Positions 29,501 through 36,257 are shown, numbered from the stretch's first letter. The stretch is DNA of 63,187 nt from an uncultured Eubacteriales bacterium (GCA_902778995.1 CACYZW010000011.1:1-63187); one strand, 5' to 3'. Numbers and translations are program-made. Notes: generated from the letters alone by a model not told the origin.

Positions 29501-30971
29501 GACCTACACCATGACCATCGGCGGCGGAGAGTCGCAGAACGTGCCCAACACGCCCAAGACCGGCTCCGTCACCTTCACGCAGAAGAAGACCTTCACAAAC
29601 GGCGCGCAGGCGACCAAATTCGGCTATTCCGTAACGGAGTATACCGATAATACCTATGGGAAGGTCAAACTGGTCATCACCGATAATGGTGAAATGAGCG
29701 CGTCTGAGAATGGCGTGACCACGGTGTACTACGAGCTGGAAGACGTGGGCCATCACTACTACATCGTCAAGGAGAACCTGCCCACAGGCGTGACGCCCAC
29801 GGCAGCGGACAAGAAGAATGGCTACATTATCCACGAAGGCGTCAAGTACGACCTGAAAGAATATAAGTATGACGTGGAGGTCTCCATCGGCGATACCGCG
29901 CTGGATGTGAAGAAGGACAGCGTGACGGTTGGCAACATCGACACCACCTTCACCAACGAACAGCTGGGCCAGCTGGAGATCACCAAGAGGGTTGTGGCGA
30001 ATGGCGAAGGCGTCACCAAGTCCGGCACCTTCTGGTACGCGGTGTTCAAGGCGGCAGATGTCAATTCGGAGACCAGACAGCCGATATCCGGCAGACATAC
30101 GGTAAGCTACGGCTCCATCGTTGTGGATGCGTCCGGCACAGGAACCGCGACCGTTAACGATCTGTCCTATGGCGATTACTATGTGTTCGAGCTGGAGGGG
30201 CAGCCGTCCACAGACAAAGACGGCAATGAACACCTGTCGATCATTCCCGACGGCACTACCATGGCCATCGTCACCACGGTCTACACCGTCACCGACTCCG
30301 GCACGACCGCCGCAACCGTTGGGGATACACCCGGCGAGGCGGGACTCACCAACACCGTTCCCGAGACCGACATCACGGCAGAGAAGACCTGGAAGCCCTT
30401 CACCCGCGACCTGGGCGAACGCAAGAACCCGGTGAACACGACGCTGAAGCTGACGCTGACGCGGTATACTGTCAGTGAGAATGAAAATGGCAACAAGGTG
30501 TACAACGGTGAAACTCCGGTTGGTACCGTGACCATCTCCACGGACGCGAATGGCACGATCACCAAGTCAGATGGCACGAATACCACCACTGTAACCCTGC
30601 CTGATACCAGCGCTTCAGCCTATGAAGCCGAATACAACGCCGCCTGGAGCTACACCTGGGAGAACCTGCCGCTGTACGGCAGCACCACGGATGTCAGGTA
30701 TGCCTACAGGGTGACTGAGACGGTTGACAACAACTTGTTCTCCCGCAAGGATAACGAGAATAGCGACTATCTGCCGAAGACCGGTTTGAACGGTGAAGAG
30801 ATAACGACCCAGCAATTCACCAATGTCGAGAAGTCGCCCGTCGCCCTGCCCGCCACCGGCGGCGTGGGCACCGGCGTGATCTACGGCGCGGGCGCGGCGC
30901 TGCTGCTGCTGGCCGTGCTGGGCCTGATCCTGCGGAACAAAAAGCGGGGTGAAGGCGCCGGAATTCGGTAA
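17577..30971 (+). CDS. Giant (4464-residue) LPATG surface adhesin with DQP repeats and many Cna_B/FctA-like domains
   Basis: A very long cell-wall protein. In order: basic N-terminus with a hydrophobic export segment (about 18-38); two CGxxEHxHxxACY motifs (from residues 50 and 71); an acidic linker; an acidic DQP repeat stalk (about 201-697); beta-rich domains to about 1900; a choice-of-anchor A-like region (about 1900-2140, with VILAPAANAHILGG); an array of Cna_B, SpaA and FctA-like isopeptide domains (about 2150-4415; for example VTVNKQDDKGTALPGAMF); and LPATG at 4424-4428, a hydrophobic stretch and a basic tail. It should be anchored by sortase and reach far from the cell to bind host or diet ligands. 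A GGGAG site lies 7-8 nt before the ATG. It probably shares the promoter at 16239. Confidence 0.9.
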   Translation: MDNKIHELSTKYSRKRLLKRAVSLLCVVVLLFTMNTLKRNANTLERIPTCGLAEHSHSSACYNKAGKLVCGMQEHVHTDACYQEAPKKRKGSKGDLDINLDGYDDSSNLIESGKVQNLDVSLDLDQGGLLDFVQDPNNARSADDNSMEALNGDLQLDTSDNKEKGSVANNASSQEQEVTLEFADEKASSNGRSAANMQPTVDQPAADQPVADQPAADQPVADQPVADQPVADQPAADQPVAEQPAVDQPVADQPVADQPTDDAQQPVADQPTDDAQQPVADQPTDDAQQPVADQPTDDAQQPVADQPTDDAQQPVADQPTDDAQQPAADVDQPSVDQPAADDGEQQPSVDAQLPIDGDQQLPGDDQQVTVDVGTQQLVTDEQKPVADIDQPSVDQPTSDDDAQQPAADIDQPAADQPADDDAQQPTDIEQPAVDQPTSDDDAQQPAADIDQPSVDQPTSDDEAQQPAADIDQPAADQPADDDAQQPTDIEQPVADQPTDDDAQQPTDDEQPAADQPADDDAQQPTDIEQPSVDQPADDAQQPAADIDQPAADQPADDAQQPTDIEQPVADQPTSDDDAQQPTDDAQPAADQPADDDAQQPTDDEQPAADQPADDDAQQPTDDEQPAADQPADDDAQQPTDDEQPAADQPADDAQQPTDDEQPAADQPAADDAQQPTDDEQPAADQPADDDAQQPAERRYTATVDMAGVETYPISLRAVIANAVPAEETNIESNDADAQAPDAEAQSAEEETVLPMGEWSVEFDPDLFEIENTEDDILLMPLADFESTEVELYNGSRYALTLVNCVLQQPQTEAEPQAEIAYPAQHFEDSTDYISVVVDAPVGALPEGTVMVLADVVDQGTIDNIEQSVTEDFVEVKSVHAVDITFLYNNAEIEPKQLISVVMRELEAEESHPQQDTVVVHVDNDGAAQVVASEATTEPGAPEAQPTAQAFEADAFSVYALVKVEKIETKYIDDAGETWSIKLAYTKEARIPEGSTLQVAEVKDEGYLTEAEAALESGKRITKARFFDIKIMDKEGQEVQPQDKVQVIVTLDGDEGTIEVGPEQTEVGDSAVCAMHFVEQNDEVVKVEKKEAEETDSGVQFDAEGFSVWGVVYTVEFEVEGDQGEITLDFTAFDALTLPGAGDICYNTEDCSIHVALSLLSGIVSSEAEAGYDIDVNADLVNNYEFDFAKAEMGKADSGIRFEGGELVIEADGFVELTEGERLLRVRATGLTALKEAQLETEGASIEVVEGNVPLGSEASFTAHTEEETAQLVENYINNNEENGDSEVAGYSAADLKIVRNEETLPVEGQFKVTVDKESLVPVGMKLDKLYHIHDGAVEPLDVNETEAGLEFTMTGFSDIVASYTVDLEYEGIQWSLPGFGSYSIASIMSQIGVEGRVDSADLLLLEGEEVENALYMEQDQDGTWYLCSYAPFDEVYRLTVVVDGATYILTVTDDEQAWNVTVNLFDYDGSSAATSAEMSVIQNKKYGVLAVVTDKTTGELVGYKASGFAVDSNPSSTISGISVGQNYLKVHVEDNKVVEDYQWANYDSQTQNVSFRLYEGNIAPDQWQYQSYSTITSLPDSMTGFEFLAEPYGNKVNGDSVTLNLKRAYDKRYNIRFNIEPADMGISAEDEYYAFVTVEHATSGNTYGWTKITIPKGQSTVDFPITTWYNWNGNELPNEKFTGNERVTVQLYTTNQKPDGTKDGFANFNNIKDSQVKVLVAEGSSINRYNLYYGTRTSENVDASHLTNYYDNLYLRAPNGNISKGDIDALLEDATDFGYYTNRYVGHSGDIEATIGADFMDTDFLADFGYSSANVNVNRLKVLKIYTDNQGRPVQKPVEIRLKQNGVVVATKTGTTNAEGKLEVEFDGLNSGEYEIDEIIDGKVVSGQGSAQVTGETIYYNFSIDKAHFANNKNVNYFGTIGPNQDLDKLKTMLQKASRVDVVILTDTTKDKARIDAAKETQTTGKQIDVLLNGTGGYKKYNIPNDMLRLKQLSDDLASAQSSSTVRVVNAKASEMSENGMYFEDDGRYIVINIEMDQDTFCPMCYLDGQLLDCDYGQSGKSNSSHVLYNLRHNGTYYDGDVNTSKLGAGVILAPAANAHILGGPFGGTIITDRVNRAGNELHSNNPNQIQTLNATIQNTIGSPTTGSLELRKEFSNTSIKDKVTYFTFEVQLHNDDITKVQDQSFPASGLKKGDSVTFDAEGKAQVLVRAGNSVSIANLPAGTTFTVKEISTPETAHFTLDHYEVNEERSDTGTIVAGDTQKAKVLNTVKTADLTIEKAVAGTTDEDKEFEFTLVLENKTSGEGETEVWEAYPDTFSISIAGGEYHEVSGPQTFRLKAGQKAQLQGLKDDGDIIRYRATETAVYINDVRYEINPDNQPVKGYSNSDLVVQNGCTAGDHVVYVNKYSAETRVKFVAHKVMRGSDLAENEFTFELREGSPTGTVIGTAKQNAADGTVTFDDIEYQIEHRTGQAISDCMAGATIKADGTREKIFTYYICEVEDPAKTDVAFAAPVEVKVKVVDDGLGTLRVYDMEGNQITEYTEDETTHRLVLGNHTYTLPAAKNIVNTLKTQQTLEGTKTLTGRDMTEGEKFYFNVTETVHNPETDADEDVVVATGEATGGADGQAVSIAFTPIEYKYSGVASDYPQTHTYAIAEDNSKLSSDLKQNSQVVYARVVVSYDAAGHALSAGTPEYSLDGSAWSGSADLVSFINTQDTIGFTVTKEWYVASGDAAYAPRTITFSVKREGEDFDLTNETVEQTNPGVGSFTKLGNTVTLNAGESGWPVVAIRDVLKGTYVVTETAFTGQADGTTVETTYSLNAGAFQATTPGITADNDALVIKNTETDHVENPAELTLKKIWDSSVPANEKKTVTYELYRVETSASGSSGGENSFVVMFYGNWGSEIDRTTVHYDNIGDSVSVTVTNPTKASTGYTVQNNGEITVSTTGAVAQVNFIVTDYIAQNGLILYDYTGNSDQFTGARIEAGGSTPLVVTQLTATPTDHATVMAMGGKKVREVELDAEHWDTGVTFEVSKGTETVAYQYYVVEKDGDRTQAQYTKTGDSEITVTNFKDETVSVNVKKAWNGGDGDAATLYLLRFTKDSDVTPESSDTPEPASTDATENAVHVKVNWVFDSSMSQASDFKVFTQQFPFSGSITWTPDSNQNWHESTASTSYEYNYTGVTSEGVQKDYAVQYGIIQASGNQWVDRGNEFEMSVQTTNFSEKAGNCPLIRGNASKTQEITITVSYKNATTEPGDEPSTEPDDPIPSGDTVRLTILYGNNGTDNILVEDSEIAKGSTVTINVTSHDGFNAGKYWDLNSAIQGYDNVSTTLAAPTTSVIRTDNYWGQDHPLTQYTFTAVINSDTGIGISVMDNSGMSDAVQASYTVTPPSTASLHGNPSESPFQLVFNPFVAYADESGIISGDVSVSGVDYSALNTEGYTLDTSFGKAVTLASPIWEYTFDGLPKTSASGQPYYYAMVEGPVSGYNVEYDHTGPVAASTLASDTLVTLKATNTPKTGDLSVTKTVATGYTDKAFSFTVTLGDTSVNGTYGDMTFANGVATFMLKHNQTKTATGLPADISYEVVESSAAGYTATYSGATGTIPDGAEASATVTNNYSSSGSVPFKAKKTLEGGDLAANQFRFTLVEYTDNTFQTVKDGGVSQSKGNAIGGDIAFDEVALADTATRYFKIKETVPTGQNADGTIIYDTRETNVTVTVNDDGEGHLIASKSPAADTNGYDASFVNTKKGALTVTKAVTVNNQQVTDNTKPSLADGTYTFTVTGPSNYSNTGSITVTNGVAQSSIELTGLTPGEYIVTEDAVDNHTTLTGRNGDSTGTDGERGIKLNVAAGDLASANVAAFTNNVNTGEATVPDSVTVNKQDDKGTALPGAMFTLYSTNTEGTLSGEVATYGGSDVSSFTINTGDSALASYLPTTNGGSVTLYLKETEAPSGYLLSDTIYNVVITTSISELTWNEDSGKYITTTTYTMTIGGGESQNVPNTPKTGSVTFTQKKTFTNGAQATKFGYSVTEYTDNTYGKVKLVITDNGEMSASENGVTTVYYELEDVGHHYYIVKENLPTGVTPTAADKKNGYIIHEGVKYDLKEYKYDVEVSIGDTALDVKKDSVTVGNIDTTFTNEQLGQLEITKRVVANGEGVTKSGTFWYAVFKAADVNSETRQPISGRHTVSYGSIVVDASGTGTATVNDLSYGDYYVFELEGQPSTDKDGNEHLSIIPDGTTMAIVTTVYTVTDSGTTAATVGDTPGEAGLTNTVPETDITAEKTWKPFTRDLGERKNPVNTTLKLTLTRYTVSENENGNKVYNGETPVGTVTISTDANGTITKSDGTNTTTVTLPDTSASAYEAEYNAAWSYTWENLPLYGSTTDVRYAYRVTETVDNNLFSRKDNENSDYLPKTGLNGEEITTQQFTNVEKSPVALPATGGVGTGVIYGAGAALLLLAVLGLILRNKKRGEGAGIR
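18178..19665 (+). repeat. In-frame tandem repeats encoding the DQP-rich acidic stalk
   Basis: The repeats pass through three unit sizes: 15-bp units (DQPVA/DQPAA) at about 18178-18350, 36-bp units (ADQPTDDAQQPV) at about 18340-18560, then longer mixed units of ADQPADDDAQQPT and DIDQPAADQP type to 19665. All keep frame. Units are close to identical in sequence, so length variation between strains is expected. A long antisense frame here arises from the repeat composition. Confidence 0.9.
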
Positions 30972-30978
30972 GCCGCCT

Positions 30979-31008
30979 CCTCCTCCCGGCTGCATGGCCG
31001 GGAGGAGG
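30979..31008 (+). terminator. Hairpin after the giant adhesin gene
   Basis: A perfect 12-bp GC stem (30979-30990 with 30997-31008, loop TGCATG) starts 8 bp after the stop codon. No T-tract follows, so termination may be partial. Confidence 0.55.
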
Positions 31009-31422
31009 CAGGCGCAGCCGAGGCGCGACAGCCCCGGATCACATTGGCGTTGCAGCCCAGGGCCCCTTTTCCAATCGAGGGCGACGTTTGCGCCGACCCC
31101 TGGCGGGCGGTCCCGTTCCCGGAGGGAAAGCCTGCCAGCGGGTCGTTTCGAAGGGGGAACTGGCCCCCTTTGACCGTCGCGGCGAAAGCCGCAGCCCGGG
31201 CTGCAATCATTTGTTACACCCCTTTATTCACAGGTATAACCGACGATTGTGTGCGATCTACCAGCTGAAGACCGCGCGCGGGGTCCAAGCGCGTTGCGAA
31301 GTCCGAAATCCTTTTCGCTGACGCCGGTTTTGGCGGCGGCGGGAGGCAAAAAGGCCTCAGCAGGCGCTTTTTCTGGAAACGTAACATAAAAATCATATTG
31401 TTAATTTCCAAAAAATGGCTCA
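31009..31422. other. Gene-free stretch between the giant adhesin and pilin promoter
   Basis: No credible gene is seen. A hairpin with AAGGGGG and CCCCCTT arms (31151-31157 with 31164-31170), similar to the one at 42-65, lies here. The last 60 bp before the pilin promoter are AT-rich. Confidence 0.5.
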
Positions 31423-31456
31423 TGTGACCGACGGTGTAACCATTCTTTGGTATAAT
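31423..31456 (+). promoter_or_regulatory. Pilin promoter with paired TGTNACC boxes
   Basis: TGTGACC (31423-31429) and TGTAACC (31435-31441) start 12 bp apart; 9 bp later lies a perfect -10 TATAAT (31451-31456). The region where a -35 belongs has no match. Spacing equals that of the other two island promoters. Confidence 0.75.
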
Positions 31457-31462
31457 CGAAGC

Positions 31463-31922
31463 ATAAAATGAGCGTGAGCCTAAGGACACCCGCTCGTAAC
31501 GGCTCCACCCCCCTCAGGTGCACACTGGCGGGGACGGAACCACCGGACAATCATCGGCTTATATACATTGGCCGCCCCCCTCCGAAAGGATGGCGCGGCG
31601 GCGACAGGAAAGGATGTGATGCTTCACAAAGACGCGTCGCAGGTCGGTTCCCCGCCGAGGCCCCGGGCCGAGGACGAGGCGAAGCCGACGCCCGCCTGCA
31701 GGCGGGCTTGTGTGTGAAAGGGACGCTTTACCCCGGTAAAGTGCCAAAGCGCACAGCCCCCGCCGTCCACCGACGGTTCCAGGCGGTAACACCCGCGCAC
31801 ACCGGTGCGCACAAAGAATAGGAACAACCATGCTGAGCATGGAACGTCCCACAGGGTAACCCGTTATCAACGGACAACTACTCCATGCGACGGCATGGAT
31901 CATGAAGAAAGGAAAGAAGAAC
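31463..31922 (+). other. Long structured 5' leader of the pilin gene
   Basis: About 460 nt separate the promoter from the pilin start. The leader has no convincing gene but a series of short stem-loops: an 18-bp perfect palindrome at 31690-31707, then 31726-31741, 31763-31776, 31795-31810, 31828-31842, 31861-31873 and 31883-31898. The arms CCATGC/GCATGG occur twice (31828-31842 and 31883-31898), so they can pair in alternative ways just before the ribosome site. It does not match a riboswitch class I know. Confidence 0.55.
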
Positions 31923-33593
31923 ATGAAGAAGATTTTTGCTCTGGTTCTGGCTATGATGCTCGTGTTCGCGAGCGTTGCTGCGCTGGCTGAAGGCAGCAAA
32001 GTGACGATTACCAAGGCGGCTAACGATACTGCTACTCATACCTACGAAGCGTACCAGATTTTCGCTGGTGTTGTTGAGGGATCTGGTAGTTCCGCTCAGT
32101 TGAAGCAGATCACTTGGGGCAATGGCGTCGATGTGGCAACCTTGAAGACTGCTTTGGCGACGGCCTTTGGTACCAACACAACTGCTACTAGCAAGGTAAA
32201 ACCCGGCACCGATCCTGCAGAGTATTACACCATCGGTGAGATTTTCTCAGATGCTGCGACGGTCAATACTGCTGCCGCTTACGCTGATGCGATGGGCTAT
32301 CTGACCAGCGCGGCCAATGCCGAGTTGCTGGCGGAGACCATCGAGAGTGCTCTTAACAATACTACGTCTGGTACCGGCGATAACACCGGCGTTTCTGGTT
32401 TAGCTCCCGGCTACTACATTGTGAAGGATCGCGATGGTTCTCTGGCGAACACCGAAAATGGTGCTTACACCAAGTATGTTTTGAGAATCGTTGGCGCAGA
32501 CCTTACTGTGACTGAGAAGGCTGATGTTCCCACCGTTGACAAGACTGCAGAGGATAAGACGGGAGCCTATCAGGAGACTGTCGATCAGAAGATCAATAAG
32601 ACCTTCAGTTTCAAGGTTGTGGCTACGATTCCCGCTGATGTCGGTCTCGCGGATTACGATACCTACAAGGTGAACTTCGTTGATACCATGTCTGACGGTG
32701 TGACCTACGAAGGCCTTACCTCCGTGACCGTCAATGAGCATGTAATCCAGGCTTACGACGCTACTTCCAATCCGAATGGTTATAAACTGAACACTACCTC
32801 TATCGGAGCCAATGGCGGCGGCAGCTTCCAGCTGGGCATTGACGACATTCTGCCGATTCTGAGCGCCAACGAGAAGGCTGCAGCTGTGACCATCACTGCT
32901 ATCTACACCGCTCACCTGAACGAGAATGCGATTGTTAGCACTGCGTCTGACAATGCGTTCGATGACAACTACAACAAAGTTAAGCTGGAGTACTCCAACA
33001 ACGCAAATGCCGACGGCGATGGCACAGGCACGACCCCCGAGGATTATGTCTGGGTGTTCACCTTCGACAAGACGAATACCAAGTGGGCTGACGATACCAA
33101 TACTGGCCATGAGCTGGCTGGCGCGGGCTTCCGTCTGTACAGTGTAACGGGCACGGGCGATAGCGCGACTGAGACTGAGATTCCTGTAGTCTGGAACGCG
33201 ACGAAGAAGGCTTATGTCCCCGCTGCTGAAGGCGCGACGGGCGTGGAAATGGTTTCCTCCTCTGATTCCAGCATCCTCGGTCAGTTCAACATCATCGGTC
33301 TCGATGCCGGTTCCTACAGGTTGAAGGAGACCACGGTTCCCACTGGTTACAATGCTGTTGCTGATATTGACTTCACCATCGGCACGACCCATAATGAGAA
33401 TGAGGGCGGCGCAAGCGCTACCATGACGCTGTCGAATCCGACCCAGCATAGCGACGTCATCGACTTGTCTGGTACCACCCTGCCCTCCACCGGCGGCATC
33501 GGCACCACGCTGTTCTACATCGGCGGCGGCATCCTGGTTGTCCTGGCTGTGGTGATGCTGGTGACCAAGCGTCGCATGAGCAGCAACGACTAA
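31923..33593 (+). CDS. LPSTG major pilin (isopeptide-domain fimbrial shaft protein)
   Basis: A 556-residue secreted pilin. It has a signal peptide ending in AALAEG, an N-terminal domain to about residue 200, a stretch VPTVDK that resembles a pilin motif with the acceptor lysine, a middle domain, a C-terminal Cna_B/SpaA domain with E-box YRLKETTVPTGYN, and LPSTG at 520-524 followed by a hydrophobic segment and KRRMSSND. This is the plan of shaft pilins polymerised by class C sortases. The ATG at 31923 has AAAGGA upstream and gives a clean signal peptide. Codon choice has more T-ending codons than neighbours, as expected for a highly expressed product or a different origin. A strong terminator follows. 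Confidence 0.9.
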   Translation: MKKIFALVLAMMLVFASVAALAEGSKVTITKAANDTATHTYEAYQIFAGVVEGSGSSAQLKQITWGNGVDVATLKTALATAFGTNTTATSKVKPGTDPAEYYTIGEIFSDAATVNTAAAYADAMGYLTSAANAELLAETIESALNNTTSGTGDNTGVSGLAPGYYIVKDRDGSLANTENGAYTKYVLRIVGADLTVTEKADVPTVDKTAEDKTGAYQETVDQKINKTFSFKVVATIPADVGLADYDTYKVNFVDTMSDGVTYEGLTSVTVNEHVIQAYDATSNPNGYKLNTTSIGANGGGSFQLGIDDILPILSANEKAAAVTITAIYTAHLNENAIVSTASDNAFDDNYNKVKLEYSNNANADGDGTGTTPEDYVWVFTFDKTNTKWADDTNTGHELAGAGFRLYSVTGTGDSATETEIPVVWNATKKAYVPAAEGATGVEMVSSSDSSILGQFNIIGLDAGSYRLKETTVPTGYNAVADIDFTIGTTHNENEGGASATMTLSNPTQHSDVIDLSGTTLPSTGGIGTTLFYIGGGILVVLAVVMLVTKRRMSSND

Positions 33594-33664
33594 TCCCCAC
33601 AACGTGGACATTAGCCAAGTGACGAATGTGCAGGCGCCTCCGGGCGCAGGCTAAAGCGTCATCT

Positions 33665-33700
33665 CCCCGCCTCATCTTCGGATGGGGCGGGGTTCTTTTT
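33665..33700 (+). terminator. Rho-independent terminator after the pilin gene
   Basis: A 12-bp GC stem with one wobble pair and a TTCG loop (33665-33692) is followed by TTCTTTTT. It separates the pilus island from the Na/Pi gene. Confidence 0.9.
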
Positions 33701-33828
33701 GGGGCTTCACGGTTGACGTTCAGCCACAGACGGCCCCCCGTCTCAAAACGCCATGGGCGAATGGCAACGATATCGGGGAAAATATTGTATATTACAATAA
33801 AATAGGGCTGTGCATGAGCACTTTTATA

Positions 33829-33837
33829 TGGTATACT
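33829..33837 (+). promoter_or_regulatory. Extended -10 promoter upstream of the Na/Pi transporter
   Basis: TGG followed by TATACT (33832-33837) forms an extended -10 element about 150 bp before the start. No strong -35 is needed for this type. The rest of 33701-33985 holds no gene. Confidence 0.5.
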
Positions 33838-33985
33838 GTAATCGGTACGATGTGAAAAAGCTGAATCGCGACAGAAGGAAATAAGAACACCAACGATCGA
33901 AATGCCGATGGACAGGCCTCGGAGAATGTGTCCGTGGCAGGGAAATGGGATGTATCTGTAAAACCAATGACAAAGGAGAATCAAT

Positions 33986-35803
33986 ATGCAGGTTGTTAGC
34001 ATGGTCCTTTCTTTGCTGTGCGGTGTTGCATTGTTCCTGTTCGGAATGTCCCTGATGGGGGATGGACTGAAGCGCGTTGCCGGCAATAAGCTCGAAACGT
34101 TTTTATATAAGATGACGAATACCCCGTTGAAGGGCATTCTTCTGGGCGCCGGCGTCACTTCTGTCATTCAGTCGTCATCGGCAACCACTGTCATGGTCAT
34201 CGGTTTTGTCAATTCAGGCATGATGAAGCTGCACCAGGCGATCGCCATTACATTGGGCGCAAACATCGGCACGAGCATAACGGGCTGGATATTGTGCCTG
34301 TCATATATCGAAGGATCGGCCGGTATCGCAAAGCTCCTCTCCTCCGCGACCATAAGCGCCATAGCGGCTATCGCAGGTATATTGTGCCGGATGCTCTCCA
34401 AGAGAAGCGTATATAAAAACATCGGCAACATCCTTCTTGGCTTTGCCGTCCTGATGGTGGGCATGCAGACGATGAGCGCGGCGGTCTCCCCCTTAAAGGA
34501 CAGCAAAGCCTTCACGCAAGCGGTCACCATGTTTGCAAATCCGTTCCTGGGTATACTGCTTGGCATCGTGATGACCGCAATCCTGCAGAGCGCTTCGGCA
34601 TCCATCGGTATCGTGCAGGCTTTGTCTGTGACCGGCGCACTGACCTTTGCCACCGCCTTTCCGGTGATTCTGGGTATTGGCGTGGGCGCCGCCGGACCGG
34701 TCATGCTCTCGGCCATTGGGGCAAACAAAAACGGCAAGCGCACGGCATTGGCCTACCTGTTGGAGAATGTGTTTGGAATGCTGTTATGGGCGATTGGCTT
34801 CTATGCCCTCAATGCCGTGTTTTCCTTCTCATTCATGCATATGACTGTCAACCCGATGCTGATTGCGCTGATCAATTCCGTCGTTCGCATTGTCACCGCC
34901 ATAATTTTGTTCCCCTTCATCAAAGCGATGGAAAAACTGCTCATGCTGCTTGTCAAGGATTCGGCGGAGGATCTTGAGGATATCGCGGACAGCGCGGATT
35001 TTGACCTGCTGGAAGAACGCCTTTTACCCTTGCCCGCCGTGGCCCTCGGACAGGTGGAACGGGTGGTCTATGGTATGACCAAGAAGGTCCGCAAAAACGT
35101 CGGCAGGGCCCTCAACCTGATCCACGAATTTACACAGAAGAAGTATGAAAAGGTGCAGCGGAAAGAAGACCTGATCGACAAATACGAGTCGAAAACCGGA
35201 GAGTATCTGATCCAACTCACAAAACAGCAGATGAATTCACAGCAAACCCGAAAGGCAACCATGCTCCTGCGCGTTATTGGCGACCTGGAGCGGATCGGCG
35301 ACTATGCGTCCAATGTGGCGCGCATGACCAACGAGATAAACGATCAAAATATCACCTTTTCAGAAGATGCCCAGAGAGATCTGAACATTGTGATTGAAGC
35401 CACGCGCGATATGGTCAACAGCACGATGAAGGCTTATCAGGAGCATGACCTGCAGACGGCCATGCGGACAAAACCCAGCTCCGCCGCTTTGGCTAATCTC
35501 TGCGAGATATTAAAGGCGCGGCATATCGGCAGGCTGTCGCGGGGCGAGTGCAACCTCACCCAGGGCACCGCTTATACCGAGCTGCTCAACAGCTTTGAGA
35601 GGATCGCCTCCCACTGCGTGGCTGTTTCCGGCGCGGTCCGCAGGGAATACCAGGCGAACCCTGATATTCATGTCCATTCGGCAAAGGCATATGAGCTCAG
35701 TGAGCAGCAGTATCAGGAGATATTTGATGCGTTTATGGCTAAATACGATGTCCTGAGCAGTGAAGAACGCCCCCTCAGTGTGGAAGATGAAGACGTTGAG
35801 TGA
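33986..35803 (+). CDS. Na/Pi cotransporter family protein with C-terminal PhoU-like domain
   Basis: A 605-residue membrane protein of the NptA/PNaS family. The N-terminal half (about 1-315) has eight or more hydrophobic segments with the duplicated motif, VIQSSSATT near residue 58 and ILQSASAS near 198, that forms the substrate site. The C-terminal part (about 350-590) is helical and PhoU-like (LERIGDYASNVARM, FERIASHCVAV). It should take up phosphate with sodium, or export it, and the PhoU part may gate it. An AAAGGAG site precedes the ATG. It is a single gene between two terminators. Confidence 0.93.
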   Translation: MQVVSMVLSLLCGVALFLFGMSLMGDGLKRVAGNKLETFLYKMTNTPLKGILLGAGVTSVIQSSSATTVMVIGFVNSGMMKLHQAIAITLGANIGTSITGWILCLSYIEGSAGIAKLLSSATISAIAAIAGILCRMLSKRSVYKNIGNILLGFAVLMVGMQTMSAAVSPLKDSKAFTQAVTMFANPFLGILLGIVMTAILQSASASIGIVQALSVTGALTFATAFPVILGIGVGAAGPVMLSAIGANKNGKRTALAYLLENVFGMLLWAIGFYALNAVFSFSFMHMTVNPMLIALINSVVRIVTAIILFPFIKAMEKLLMLLVKDSAEDLEDIADSADFDLLEERLLPLPAVALGQVERVVYGMTKKVRKNVGRALNLIHEFTQKKYEKVQRKEDLIDKYESKTGEYLIQLTKQQMNSQQTRKATMLLRVIGDLERIGDYASNVARMTNEINDQNITFSEDAQRDLNIVIEATRDMVNSTMKAYQEHDLQTAMRTKPSSAALANLCEILKARHIGRLSRGECNLTQGTAYTELLNSFERIASHCVAVSGAVRREYQANPDIHVHSAKAYELSEQQYQEIFDAFMAKYDVLSSEERPLSVEDEDVE

Positions 35804-35892
35804 AAACGCGGGCTGACGGTCTGGAAATAGGGAGATCGGGTTGAATGTGAGCTTCGTCCGCGTGATGGTTCCGCTGAGCGAACAGGGCGCAG

Positions 35893-35933
35893 GGCTCCCG
35901 CTGGTGAACACACTGGCGGGAGCCGGTTTTTTT
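35893..35933 (+). terminator. Rho-independent terminator after the Na/Pi transporter
   Basis: GGCTCCCG on the left pairs with CGGGAGCC on the right within a longer imperfect stem, followed by a T7 run. It is a strong terminator about 90 bp after the stop. Confidence 0.9.
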
Positions 35934-35962
35934 GTTTTGGGGATATGTATAGCAGGCGTCAA

Positions 35963-36060
35963 ATGATTCTTCGACTTCGGCTTCGCCTCCGCTCAGAATG
36001 ACACCGACAGGACAGGGCCTCCGCGATGCGTCATTCTGAGCTAAGCGAAGCATCTTATGT
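35963..36060. repeat. Inverted dispersed repeat (TCATTCTGAG type)
   Basis: GCTCAGAATGAC on the left faces GTCATTCTGAGC on the right, with flanking CTTCG-rich arms that pair imperfectly. This pattern is a common intergenic repeat in many bacterial genomes. The rest of the gap to 36257 has no gene; a GC hairpin of CCCGGGC/GCCCGGG lies near 36176-36195. Confidence 0.6.
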
Positions 36061-36257
36061 CGTTTACGATAGATCGACCTGGGGTCGCCGGCGTGGTCAT
36101 TTGCGCGGAGAATTCCTCCACGGTCGACAGGGCGCATACAAGCGGGTCGAAAAGTCGCGTACAAAAGCGGCCCCCGGGCGTTCGGGCCCGGGTGCCTGTC
36201 GAAAGGGGGCCAATGCGTTCAAATGCCCCGCATTATCTCGGATTAAGTTTATGCGCG

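Noticed and set aside
31700-31770. Possible cyclic di-GMP (GEMM) riboswitch in the pilin leader, suggested by GAAAGGGACGC and AAAGC
   Set aside because: The order and spacing of the conserved blocks do not fit the GEMM-I core, and the intervening sequence forms its own hairpin.
31468-31821. 117-codon frame in the pilin leader
   Set aside because: No ribosome site, Pro/Arg-rich composition without domain, and it overlaps a chain of hairpins better explained as leader RNA.
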